64,000 nt of DNA from M55B177 sp034722275 (GTDB lineage: Bacteria; Chloroflexota; Dehalococcoidia; GIF9; AB-539-J10): the NCBI GenBank assembly GCA_034722275.1, contig JAYENW010000020.1, positions 11,378 to 75,377 on the forward strand. Direction: 5' to 3'. Under the pieces are notes generated by a model, which was not told the DNA's origin, did no database searches, and saw only the letters and a program-made list of their open reading frames with translations. Positions 18,185-26,234 of this stretch are shown here, in pieces. Position 1 is the stretch's first letter. Each line of letters opens with the position of its first letter. Made by a program: the position numbers and the translations under genes.

Positions 18185-18899
18185 TATATTTTTGCTCTTG
18201 GGTGGTTATTTTTTGGGTGCTCTTCCTTTTGTTGTTGCCTTAGCCAGGACATCTGGATTGGATGCATCTCAAGAAGAAGATTTACATATTGCCTTATGGC
18301 ACAAGGCAAGCAAAAAAAAGGCTATACTGGCAGGAGGGGTGGATTTCCTTAAAGGAATCATTATTATACTCATTGGCTTTGGCTTTGGTTTACCGGCTAT
18401 GGTGGTTGTTTTCTCTGGTGTGGCTGTTGTGGCAGGACAAATGTGGCCGCCTTTTCGTATTTGCCACGGGGAGAGGGGGAATCTGGTTGGTGTGGGTCTA
18501 GTATTTACCTTGCCCTTGCTTTACGGTGAATACTGGGTTCTGCTCTCTCTCATATTTTTTGCTGCCGGCGCTGCTCTGAAATATTACTATGAGAATCGTG
18601 GCAGTATGATTATTGAGACACGGGATAAGCATACTGGATTCTCCAACTTTGCCCATCGCATGACTCTGAGTTTACCTCTAGGTATGCTCCTGGGATTTGT
18701 TGCTGCTCCTGTAGTTTCTTGGTGCTCTGGTGGGCTAAAGGGCTTAACTCTGGGCTTTTTTGTCTTGTTTATTCTTATTGTAGTGCGGCGCTTAACTGCT
18801 GACCTCAAGGATGATATAGGGAAAGGTAATTGTACTATAAAGGTGCTGTTTAATCGTTTTCTTTTTGACCAACCATTTATCGGTGAAGGAGTGGAGTAA
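18156..18899 (+). CDS. PlsY-like membrane protein with replaced catalytic motifs (paralogue 1)
   Basis: An integral membrane protein of about 240 residues with five to seven predicted helices. The N-terminal helix GGYFLGALPFVVALAR and the VDFLKGIIIILIGF segment align with PlsY acyltransferases. However, the phosphate-binding GSGN-type loop is replaced by ASQEEDLHIALWHKASKKK, and the GHxxPxFxxFKGGKG loop reads AGQMWPPFRICHGERGN, without the His and GGKG. The C-terminus carries VVRRLTADLKDD and NRFLFDQPF, which the paralogue at 43862 shares and PlsY lacks. Probably not a canonical glycerol-3-phosphate acyltransferase. Start may be TTG 18156, TTG 18165 or GTG 18174; all overlap the upstream gene. 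Confidence 0.7.
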   Translation: MSILEKVLANIFLLLGGYFLGALPFVVALARTSGLDASQEEDLHIALWHKASKKKAILAGGVDFLKGIIIILIGFGFGLPAMVVVFSGVAVVAGQMWPPFRICHGERGNLVGVGLVFTLPLLYGEYWVLLSLIFFAAGAALKYYYENRGSMIIETRDKHTGFSNFAHRMTLSLPLGMLLGFVAAPVVSWCSGGLKGLTLGFFVLFILIVVRRLTADLKDDIGKGNCTIKVLFNRFLFDQPFIGEGVE

Positions 18900-18919
18900 T
18901 ATAGTCTCCTTGAAGGTGA

Positions 18920-19591
18920 TTATGCTGTATTCTTTATTCGCCGAAAAGTAACATATCCCACAATAGCCCCCACAGTAATCATCACTACTATCCATATGAT
19001 GAGTATATTGGGGTAAAGTTGGGGATTGAAAAATTTTGATACTCTGCCCCCCAAAGCTCCCAATGCCAGAAAAAGCATTTCCCAGAGCAGCACATGTGCC
19101 ATCACAGCGATGAAAAAGTGTTTGTGGCCAATTTTAGCGATACCGCAGGCAATAGTGCTGATAACTGAAAATCCCGGTGTAAACCGCGCTGCAATTATAC
19201 TGGGTATGGCAAGTGACCCCAGCTTTTGCCTCCCCAGGGCAAGGCGTTCCGGAGTGATGCGAACATATTTGCCGAATTTGTCTATGATGGTGCCTCCGAA
19301 GGAAGACGAAAGCTGGTAAGCAGATGTGGAACCACACAAACGCCCAATGCCTGCTATCGCCAGAAATGGCACCGACGCTATGAAATACCCGCTGTGAACG
19401 ATCTGAAAGCCGGTAAACAGCAGCATACTTTCCAAAATTGGGCTGGTTACCGGCAACCCTAGTTCGCCAAGCGCGGCTAATGAGAAAACGATACCCAACC
19501 ATAACAAGCCACCTGCAGTAACTGCAGCGAGAATTTGCCATATAGTATTCGCCATAGCTATATTACAATTATAGCTTGATTTTTCCCTCAT
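18920..19591 (-). CDS. DedA/VTT-family membrane protein
   Basis: A membrane protein of about 210-223 residues. The central cytoplasmic segment FGGTIIDKFGKYVRITPERL and the following IIAARFTPGFSVISTIACGIAKI match the VTT (SNARE-associated) domain of DedA proteins: the family has an R-F-x-P loop and a helix after it, implicated in lipid carrier recycling. Predicted helices flank both sides. The first ATG is 19591, but ATG 19555 (MANTIWQILAAV) gives a more usual N-terminus. It converges on the PlsY-like gene with 20 bp between stops. Confidence 0.75.
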   Translation of the reverse strand: MREKSSYNCNIAMANTIWQILAAVTAGGLLWLGIVFSLAALGELGLPVTSPILESMLLFTGFQIVHSGYFIASVPFLAIAGIGRLCGSTSAYQLSSSFGGTIIDKFGKYVRITPERLALGRQKLGSLAIPSIIAARFTPGFSVISTIACGIAKIGHKHFFIAVMAHVLLWEMLFLALGALGGRVSKFFNPQLYPNILIIWIVVMITVGAIVGYVTFRRIKNTA

Positions 19592-19699
19592 GACTAGATT
19601 ATCATAAATATCAATGTTTACCTATCTTGTGTTACGATACAGCGGAAAATCTGGAAAGGGAACTATAGCGTAAATTCATACTCCGCCTAGCTGGTAAAA

Positions 19700-20830
19700 G
19701 TGGAGAAGATAGTTCTTATTAACCTCACTGGTGGACCAACACTGAAAGAGGATGGCATTTATTTCACTGAGGGTGGTTTAGTACACGCCTTGTTTGCTTT
19801 AGCTAACCTGACTTCAGATTATGATATCACGATTCTCTGCCCTAACCTGCCGGGAAATAACCATAAACAGGAGATTAAATATCGAGGGGTTAATATCTTA
19901 TGCCTGGGAAGCTCCAGATGGATAAGGTGGATGCACAGTGGCGATTTATCTTTCCTTGAAGAAGCTAGAAACTACATTGTTGAAGAGAAACCAGACATCT
20001 TAATTGGGAATGGTGTTTCAGCATCGTTTCTTCTCCGCTTTATTCCCACAAGAGCCTGTAAAGTAGGGGTTGTTCACCACTTATACCACACTGCGTCTGT
20101 TGATGGCTCATCCAAGCGTGCATTCTCGGGGATTGGGATGCTGGAGAGACTGGCACTTAATTTAACTAAACTGGATAAGGTTGCCGTGATTAATCCTATG
20201 GTTAAAGGTAGTCTGGTAAAAGAAAGATTTGGCTCAGATGAGATTGTAGTTGTAGGCAATGGTGTTGATGTCGAACGCTATTTCTTCGTTGAAAATAAGG
20301 TGCCTTACAGTTTAATTTATATTGGGAGGTTGACTGAACTCAAGAGGGTGTGCTCTCTTGTTGGTGTTGTCGCCATGGTAAAGGAAAAAATTCCTGATGT
20401 AGTATTACACATTATTGGTGATGGTCCCAAACATAAAGAAGTAAGCCAGCGAATCGAAGACTTAGAGTTATCGCGGAACGTTATCATGCATGGCTATCTA
20501 CCCGAAGAAGAAAAGATTGAACTGTTGTCGAGCTCTGCCATCTATCTTTCTAACTCTGCTTTCGAAGGATTTGGCATTCCTTTGGTTGAAGCTATGGCTA
20601 CCGGTGCTGTTCCCATAGTTAGCGATATTGATGCCCACAGGTTCATTTTTCAAGGAGAAGATGTTGGTTGTTTAGTGGGAAATGAAGAGAAAATGGCGGA
20701 AAAGATTGTTGAACTGCTTGCTGATGAAACAGAACGGCTGAGATTAGCTTGGAATGGACGCAAGCTTGTGGAGGAAAGATGGACTTGGGCAAAAGTGGGT
20801 GAAAAGTATAAAGAGCTTCTTGGAAGATAA
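19700..20830 (+). CDS. Glycosyltransferase family 4 (GT-B)
   Basis: A 376-residue GT-B enzyme. The N-terminal half has a G-rich loop (INLTGGPTLKEDG) and the acceptor domain. The C-terminal half has YIGRLTELKRV, LHIIGDGPKHKEV, VIMHGYLPEEEKIELL, and the donor-site E-x7-E element in SNSAFEGFGIPLVEAMATG. The nucleotide-sugar and acceptor cannot be read. GTG 19700 is the start. It stands alone, with a long non-coding stretch downstream. Confidence 0.88.
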   Translation: MEKIVLINLTGGPTLKEDGIYFTEGGLVHALFALANLTSDYDITILCPNLPGNNHKQEIKYRGVNILCLGSSRWIRWMHSGDLSFLEEARNYIVEEKPDILIGNGVSASFLLRFIPTRACKVGVVHHLYHTASVDGSSKRAFSGIGMLERLALNLTKLDKVAVINPMVKGSLVKERFGSDEIVVVGNGVDVERYFFVENKVPYSLIYIGRLTELKRVCSLVGVVAMVKEKIPDVVLHIIGDGPKHKEVSQRIEDLELSRNVIMHGYLPEEEKIELLSSSAIYLSNSAFEGFGIPLVEAMATGAVPIVSDIDAHRFIFQGEDVGCLVGNEEKMAEKIVELLADETERLRLAWNGRKLVEERWTWAKVGEKYKELLGR

Positions 20831-21182
20831 TGGAGTGCACCCCTATATTGGCATAGAAAGGGGTAGGAGGGTTTGATGGGGTGCTTCATTATTTTGTTGA
20901 ACAAGTGCCAATTCCTCAAAATCATTTGGTGAAGGGTACCCCAATACTGAAACCTCTCTGATTCTTCATGGCAAGGGTCTTTCTAACCATTATTATAGGG
21001 TGCTCTGACCCTGCCGAACCTTCCTGCCATAAACTATCCAGTTCTAAGGGTCGCTCTAGATTGACCTGTTTACTGTTTACATAATGATTTGGCTGAATCA
21101 AGTTTACTTGTTTATAATAAAATTAAGCTGTAGAATATAAATTGTGTGCCATTGGCATAGGCAATTTTAGGAGTCAAGTCTT
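20831..21182. other. Non-coding stretch with inverted repeats and a promoter
   Basis: No gene is seen in this 352 bp interval. The first part contains GCACCCC (20837-20843) facing GGGGTGC (20878-20884), and the same CCCC can pair with GGGG at 20860-20863, giving two alternative hairpins; there is no T run, so a terminator is not clear. The right part holds the candidate promoter of the B12 operon. I looked for a cobalamin riboswitch (B12 box, GCCACTG) and did not find one. Confidence 0.5.
21089..21118 (+). promoter_or_regulatory. Candidate promoter of the B12 operon with overlapping inverted repeat
   Basis: TTGGCT at 21089-21094 and a perfect TATAAT at 21113-21118 with an 18 bp spacer fit a housekeeping sigma promoter about 65 bp upstream of btuF. 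The spacer contains CAAGT-TT-ACTTG (21099-21110), an inverted repeat placed where a repressor could act. The regulator is unknown. Confidence 0.5.
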
Positions 21183-22106
21183 ATGAGAGACGTAAGATTT
21201 TTTTTGTTGTTTTTAGTTCTGGTTCTTGTCTTCTCAATAGCCTGTTCTACTGCTGCGCCTCCAGGAGCCGTAGTTGATGATCTGGGAAGAGCAATCAATA
21301 TTGAACGAATACCTCAGAGGATTATCTCTTTAGCTCCTTCCAACACTGAGACACTATTTGCGTTAGGTCTAGGGGATAAAGTCGTGGGGGTGACGGAGTA
21401 TTGCAACTACCCGCCTGAAGCTCTGGATAAGGAAAAGATAGGGGGATATTCCACACCCGATATTGAAAAGATAATCGCACTGCAGCCTGATTTAGTACTG
21501 GCTAGTAGCATTCATGCCAAGGAATTTATTCCTGCTCTGGAGGAGAGAGGCCTCACGGTGTTTGCGTTGGCGCCAGAAAATCTAGGCGGGATACTCGAAG
21601 ATATCCGAATGGTGGGGGAAGTAACCGGAAAAGAGGAAGAAGCAAGTGAACTTGTAACCCGGATGGACAATAGGATTGAGGCAGTAACGAATAAAACCAA
21701 AAATATGCGAGAAAAACCAAGGATTTTCTTTATCACCTGGCATGAGCCCTTATGGACTGTTGGCTCGGGGACTATTATCCAGGAACTGATTGGGAAAGCA
21801 GGCGGAGTTAATATTTTCCAGGATATTAGTGGGCACAGCACAGTCGATCTTGAGGAAGTTATCTTTCGTGATCCTGAGGTAATTATTACTTGTACTGGGC
21901 ATGGAGATGCTAAAGGTAAACCTTTTGAGTGGGCAAAAAGTGAACCAAGGCTTCAGGTTACCAAGGCTAGAAAGAGTAGTAGGATATATCAAGTTGACGC
22001 TGATTTGGTTAATCGTGCTGGCCCCAGAGTGGTTGATGCTTTGGAGTGGTTTGCTTATTTTATTCATCCTGAAGTTTTCGGTAATCCGAAGGAGGTGATC
22101 AAGTGA
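21183..22106 (+). CDS. btuF: Corrinoid ABC transporter substrate-binding lipoprotein (BtuF type)
   Basis: A 307-residue cluster A-III binding protein. It has a lipoprotein signal with FSIAC and Cys21 as the likely lipid anchor, then VVDDLGRAINIERIPQRIIS, SLAPSNTETLFALGLGDKVVG, and TPDIEKIIALQPDLVLAS, all usual for BtuF/FepB-like proteins. ATG 21183 follows a ribosome-binding site (TAGGAGTCAAG). B12 specificity is inferred from the downstream btuC, btuD and cob genes. Its end overlaps the DUF71 gene by 4 bp. Confidence 0.9.
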   Translation: MRDVRFFLLFLVLVLVFSIACSTAAPPGAVVDDLGRAINIERIPQRIISLAPSNTETLFALGLGDKVVGVTEYCNYPPEALDKEKIGGYSTPDIEKIIALQPDLVLASSIHAKEFIPALEERGLTVFALAPENLGGILEDIRMVGEVTGKEEEASELVTRMDNRIEAVTNKTKNMREKPRIFFITWHEPLWTVGSGTIIQELIGKAGGVNIFQDISGHSTVDLEEVIFRDPEVIITCTGHGDAKGKPFEWAKSEPRLQVTKARKSSRIYQVDADLVNRAGPRVVDALEWFAYFIHPEVFGNPKEVIK

Positions 22107-22738
22107 AGGTTTTTTCTTCCTGGAGTGGTGGAAAGGAATCTGCCCTGGCGACTTATAAGGCAATTTCACAAGGCCACGAAGTTTTGTATTTGGTCAATTT
22201 CGTCTCTGAAGATGGAAAGAGATCTAGGTCTCATGGGATCAAGGCTAATGTTTTGGCTTTACAGGCGGAAGCTATGGGCATTCCCTTAATTCAGGTAAAA
22301 ACATCTTGGGAAGATTATGAAGAGAATTTTAAAAAAGTTGCAACGCGGCTCAAGAAGAAAGGAATAGAGGGTGGAATTTTTGGCGATATGGAATTGGAGG
22401 AGCATCGGGAATGGATAGAAAGGGTCTGTGGTGAACTAAAAATAAAGGCGTTTTTGCCACTTTGGGGGATAGAGGCTGAGGAGCTGATCGATGAGTTTCT
22501 CAAGCTAGGATTTAAGGCTATGGTGATAGCTACTAAATTAGATGAGAATTTACTGGGGAAAGTTTTAGATGAGGCTCTTTTGAACCAAGTTATTCGACTT
22601 GGCTCCCACCCGTGTGGGGAAAATGGAGAATACCACACTTTTGTCACTTCAGGACCCACTTTCAAGAAGCCATTCGAAGTTGCTTTGGGGAAAAAAGAAG
22701 AAAGAGATGATACATGGTTTTTGGAAGTTTTGGCTTAA
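22103..22738 (+). CDS. DUF71/COG2102 ATP-pyrophosphatase, likely B12-salvage branch
   Basis: A 211-residue N-type ATP-PPi domain protein. The PP loop is SSWSGGKESALATY at residues 5-18, and the C-terminal signature is HPCGENGEYHTFVTSGP. The family includes eukaryotic diphthine--ammonia ligase. Bacteria lack diphthamide, and comparative genomics has predicted a subgroup with a role in B12 salvage (DUF71-B12). Here it sits between btuF and cobO, overlapping btuF by 4 bp, which strongly fits that subgroup. An amidation of a corrinoid side chain or an alternative salvage step is the natural guess; no reaction is established from this sequence. Confidence 0.88.
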   Translation: MKVFSSWSGGKESALATYKAISQGHEVLYLVNFVSEDGKRSRSHGIKANVLALQAEAMGIPLIQVKTSWEDYEENFKKVATRLKKKGIEGGIFGDMELEEHREWIERVCGELKIKAFLPLWGIEAEELIDEFLKLGFKAMVIATKLDENLLGKVLDEALLNQVIRLGSHPCGENGEYHTFVTSGPTFKKPFEVALGKKEERDDTWFLEVLA

Positions 22739-22766
22739 TACAATAAAGATTAATGAAGGGAGTAAG

Positions 22767-23297
22767 ATGAAAGAGAAAGGTTTAACTCAAATATATACTG
22801 GAGATGGTAAAGGAAAGTCTACCGCTGCTGTTGGTCAAGCAGTTCGTGCTGCCGGTCACGATTTAAAAGTGGGCTTGGTCACTTTCTTTAAAGATCCCGA
22901 GGTATTTGGATATGGAGAATATCGATCTCTGCAAAGGCTGGGGATAAAAACATTTCACTTTGCCAGGAAGCATCCTCATTTTTATAAGGAAGTGAGCATG
23001 GATGAAGTCAGGGAAGAATGCCTAGAAGGCGTGGAGTTTATTGAGGAACTTTTCAAAGATAAGTCCTGGGATATACTGGTTTTGGATGAAATAAACATTG
23101 CTGTGCGCGATGGCTTCTTGAAGGAAGAGGAGGTTCTTTCTCTTTTGGAGGCGAAGCCGGAGAAATTGGAGCTTATCTTAACGGGTCGTGGAGTTTCAGA
23201 AAAGATTATAGAGAAGGCAGATTTGGTTAGCGAGGTTAAGAAGATAAAACATCCTTATGATCAGGGAATACAAAAAAGAGAAGGCATTGAATATTAG
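22767..23297 (+). CDS. cobO: Cob(I)yrinic acid a,c-diamide adenosyltransferase, CobA/CobO type
   Basis: A 176-residue P-loop enzyme attaching the 5'-deoxyadenosyl group to cobalt. Visible are IYTGDGKGKSTAAVGQAVRAAG (P loop), a FFKDPEVFGYGEY segment, WDILVLDEINIAVRDG, and ELILTGRGVSEKIIEKADLV, all standard. The frame stays open upstream into the DUF71 gene, but ATG 22767 follows GAAGGGAG at good spacing and gives the family N-terminus. It lies 28 bp after the DUF71 gene. Confidence 0.94.
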   Translation: MKEKGLTQIYTGDGKGKSTAAVGQAVRAAGHDLKVGLVTFFKDPEVFGYGEYRSLQRLGIKTFHFARKHPHFYKEVSMDEVREECLEGVEFIEELFKDKSWDILVLDEINIAVRDGFLKEEEVLSLLEAKPEKLELILTGRGVSEKIIEKADLVSEVKKIKHPYDQGIQKREGIEY

Positions 23298-23347
23298 TAT
23301 AGATTACCTGGAATGTGCTCTTGGAGCTTTGTGTCTGAGGGTTAACG

Positions 23348-24451
23348 ATGTTGTTACATGCGGTGTCAGAATCAATCAGTGAGCCTGCTATACCTTATGC
23401 TCTTCATTGGAGGGGCAAGCTTTATGCCCTGATAGGGGTTTTGGGATTGCTTGTGGCAACAGTTATATTTGCCACTACCCTGGGAAGTGCTCATATACCT
23501 TTTTCTACTTGTCTTCAGGTTCTTCTTTCCCAGATACCTTTTTTACACATCAGCCTATCCTGTCCAGCGACTCTTAATATAGCAACCTTGAATACGATAA
23601 TCGTGGATATCAGGCTGCCGCGGATTCTTCTGGCGGGCTTGGTGGGAGCAGCCTTGGCGGTAGCTGGGGCTACTTACCAGGGATTATTTCGTAATCCCTT
23701 GGCTGATCCCTATCTTCTTGGTGTTGCCTCGGGGGCTGGATTGGGAGCTACCGTTGCTTTCCTCATTCCCTTCGCTATCTCTTGGATGAGCCTTGGTGCA
23801 GTTCCTTTATTTGCTTTCATTGGCGCTATGGGTGCTGTGGCTGTAGTCTATTCATTAGCTCGTGTGGGCAAGACCCTGCCAGCAACCACCCTTATCCTGG
23901 CTGGAGTAGCTTTGGGTGCTTTTCTATCTTCAATCACCTCTTACCTTATGACTATTTGTGGGGAGGAACTGCATGGGATTGTATTTTGGCTGATGGGGGG
24001 ACTTTCCCTGACTAAATGGTCTGAAGTATGGACGGTTCTGCCTTGTGTATTGGTGGGCATTGTAATCATCTGTCTTCATGCTCGGCCTCTTAATGTGATG
24101 CAGCTTGATGAAGAGCAGGCACAGCAATTGGGCATTAATGTGGAGAGAGTCAAGCTTATCTTGATGAGCGCAGCCACTTTAATTACTTCTGCTGCAGTTT
24201 GCTTCACGGGTCTAATAGGTTTCGTTGGTATCATTGTTCCCCATGCGGTGAGGCTTATTTGGGGTCCTGACTATCGTTTCTTGCTCCCCTTGTCTGTTTT
24301 AGTTGGTGCTGTATTCCTCATCCTTGCTGACACCTTGGCGCATACATTGCTTTCTCCTACAGAGATTCCGGTGGGTATAATCACCGCTTTCTGTGGAGCC
24401 CCCTTCTTTCTTTATTTATTGCGACGAAAAAAAGGACTTGCTTTCTTTTAA
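23348..24451 (+). CDS. btuC: Corrinoid ABC transporter permease (BtuC type)
   Basis: A 367-residue FecCD/BtuC-family permease with about ten membrane helices. Family sequences seen are DIRLPRILLAGLVGAALAVAG, TYQGLFRNPLADPYLLGVAS, LGAFLSSITSYLM, LDEEQAQQLGINVERVK (coupling loop), and GFVGIIVPHAVRLIWGPDYR. A longer-than-usual N-terminus (about 30 residues before helix 1) and an extra loop near residue 75 (LSCPATLNIATLN) are noted. It is 50 bp after cobO and 35 bp before btuD. Confidence 0.93.
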   Translation: MLLHAVSESISEPAIPYALHWRGKLYALIGVLGLLVATVIFATTLGSAHIPFSTCLQVLLSQIPFLHISLSCPATLNIATLNTIIVDIRLPRILLAGLVGAALAVAGATYQGLFRNPLADPYLLGVASGAGLGATVAFLIPFAISWMSLGAVPLFAFIGAMGAVAVVYSLARVGKTLPATTLILAGVALGAFLSSITSYLMTICGEELHGIVFWLMGGLSLTKWSEVWTVLPCVLVGIVIICLHARPLNVMQLDEEQAQQLGINVERVKLILMSAATLITSAAVCFTGLIGFVGIIVPHAVRLIWGPDYRFLLPLSVLVGAVFLILADTLAHTLLSPTEIPVGIITAFCGAPFFLYLLRRKKGLAFF

Positions 24452-24486
24452 AGAGGCTATATTTAAGCAAAATAGGGTAAAGTGTC

Positions 24487-25293
24487 ATGATTGAACTAAA
24501 GGACGTCAGTTTAGGCTATAACCATCGGGCTGTCCTGAATAATATAAACCTGGAGGCGGTGCCAGGTAAGATGTTGGGGCTCATTGGACCTAATGGTTCG
24601 GGGAAGTCAACATTGATCAAGGGGATGACTAGGGTGATCAATCTTTTCTCCGGGCATATTTTTATTGATGGTCATGAAATAGCTAGTATGAAGAGAGAGG
24701 AGCTTGCTAAATTTGTGGCTGTTGTACCCCAAAATCCTGTTTTGCCTGAAGCTTTCACTGCCTTTGAAATGGTGCTCATGGGGCGGACGCCTCATCTGGG
24801 GCTTCTTCGCTATGAAGGGGGAAAGGATATAGCTATTGTCTGGCAAGCGATGAAAATGACACAAGCGGAATTTCTCGCGGAACGCAGAGTGGGGGAGCTT
24901 TCTGGAGGAGAAAAGCAGAGACTTGTTATCGCTCGGGCTTTAACTCAGCAGTCAGAGGTGCTTCTTCTTGATGAGCCCACTGCACAGTTAGACATAAATA
25001 ACCAAATTGAGATTCTAGACTTGATCAAGAGACTGTCCCTTGAGCATAGTTTGACTGTTATTGTTGCCTTGCATGACCTCAATTTGGCAGCTCAATATTG
25101 CGATTGGCTGGTCATGCTGAAGGAAGGAAAGATTTATACTGAGGGTATACCCCAAGATGTACTTGTTCCTCACAATATCAAAGATGTATATGGAGCTGAA
25201 GTAAGCGTCCTTCCTCATCCGGTCAATGGTTTGCCGGTGACGCTTATTACAAGCAGTGAAGGCAACAAAGAAAAGGACTACATTCGCTATTAA
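24487..25293 (+). CDS. btuD: Corrinoid ABC transporter ATP-binding protein (BtuD type)
   Basis: A 268-residue ABC ATPase. Walker A GPNGSGKSTLIKG, Q-loop VVPQNPVLPEAFTAFE, signature LSGGEKQRLVIARAL, Walker B VLLLDEPTAQLDINNQ and the switch His in VALHDLNLAAQYC are all intact. The pattern is that of ATPases for siderophore, heme and B12 importers. Position between btuC and cbiB assigns it to the corrinoid importer. Confidence 0.93.
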   Translation: MIELKDVSLGYNHRAVLNNINLEAVPGKMLGLIGPNGSGKSTLIKGMTRVINLFSGHIFIDGHEIASMKREELAKFVAVVPQNPVLPEAFTAFEMVLMGRTPHLGLLRYEGGKDIAIVWQAMKMTQAEFLAERRVGELSGGEKQRLVIARALTQQSEVLLLDEPTAQLDINNQIEILDLIKRLSLEHSLTVIVALHDLNLAAQYCDWLVMLKEGKIYTEGIPQDVLVPHNIKDVYGAEVSVLPHPVNGLPVTLITSSEGNKEKDYIRY

Positions 25294-25301
25294 GGAAAGC
25301 T

Positions 25302-26234
25302 GTGGAAGTTTTATTTGTCTTTCTTCTGGCCCTGGTTCTCGACTTTTTTGTGGGTGAGCCACCTCGACCTGTGCATCCTGTTGTCTGGATGGGAAAGCTG
25401 ATATCTCTATTGGAGCGAATCGCCTTTCCCCGTGATTCTCGAGCACAATTCATCTATGGCAGCATAATGTGCTTGCTTACTATTCTTGTCTTTGTCTTAC
25501 CAGTCTATTTTCTCTTGTCCTTTCTCCATGATTTAAATTCTATAGCTTATGTATTTTTAGCTGCTTTGTTGTTAAAAAGTACTTTTGCCTTTAGAGAATT
25601 GCGACAGACTGCTTTGATGGTCAAATCATTTCTTTCTCAAGATAATTTAAAGAAAGCTCGTGCTGCTATGCCGGCTTTAGTTAGCCGTGACACTCAAGGC
25701 ATGGGGAAGCCCGAGCTGGTATCAGCAACGATAGAATCTGTGGCAGAGAACATTTGTGATAGTTTCATTGCTCCCTTATTTTACTTCTTGTTTCTTGGGG
25801 TGTCTGGTGCCATAGCTTATCGTGTGGTCAATACGTTAGATGCCATGATTGGTTATCATGGGGAATGGGAATATTTGGGCAAATTTGCTGCCAGGCTGGA
25901 TGATATCCTGAATTTCGTCCCGGCACGAATCTCGGGATTATTGCTGGTAGCGGCAGCATATCTATATCATAAAGATGGCAAAAGTGCCTGGCGAATTATG
26001 CTTCGTGACCACTATAAAACGGAAAGTCCTAATGCTGGGTGGACTATAAGCGCTATGGCAGGGGCGCTTGGGACACGATTGGAAAAGAGAGCTTACTATA
26101 CTTTAGGTGATAGCAGCAATCCCTTGTCAAATCAACTGATTGGCTCTGGAGTGAGATTGCTTGATATCTCTGCCCTGCTTTGGGTTGGCCTTTACTTCAT
26201 CATGGAGGTAATGTTTTTTGTCTTTATCGCCTAA
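25302..26234 (+). CDS. cbiB: Adenosylcobinamide-phosphate synthase CbiB
   Basis: A 310-residue membrane protein attaching aminopropanol (phosphate) to adenosylcobyric acid. It begins with the conserved FFVGEPPRPVHPVVWMGKLIS and contains VSRDTQGMGKPELVSATIES, ENICDSFIAPLFYF and VNTLDAMIGYHGEWEYLGK, with several membrane helices. GTG 25302 follows AAGGAAAG. It is 8 bp after btuD and overlaps cobD by 17 bp. Confidence 0.94.
   Translation: MEVLFVFLLALVLDFFVGEPPRPVHPVVWMGKLISLLERIAFPRDSRAQFIYGSIMCLLTILVFVLPVYFLLSFLHDLNSIAYVFLAALLLKSTFAFRELRQTALMVKSFLSQDNLKKARAAMPALVSRDTQGMGKPELVSATIESVAENICDSFIAPLFYFLFLGVSGAIAYRVVNTLDAMIGYHGEWEYLGKFAARLDDILNFVPARISGLLLVAAAYLYHKDGKSAWRIMLRDHYKTESPNAGWTISAMAGALGTRLEKRAYYTLGDSSNPLSNQLIGSGVRLLDISALLWVGLYFIMEVMFFVFIA

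Noticed and set aside
20990..21182. Possible cobalamin riboswitch upstream of btuF
   Set aside because: No B12 box (GCCACTG-type) and no GGTG-rich core could be found; only a promoter and an inverted repeat are visible.
22599..22766. Longer N-terminus for cobO
   Set aside because: It would overlap the DUF71 gene by 140 bp in another frame and match nothing; ATG 22767 has a good ribosome-binding site and gives the family start.
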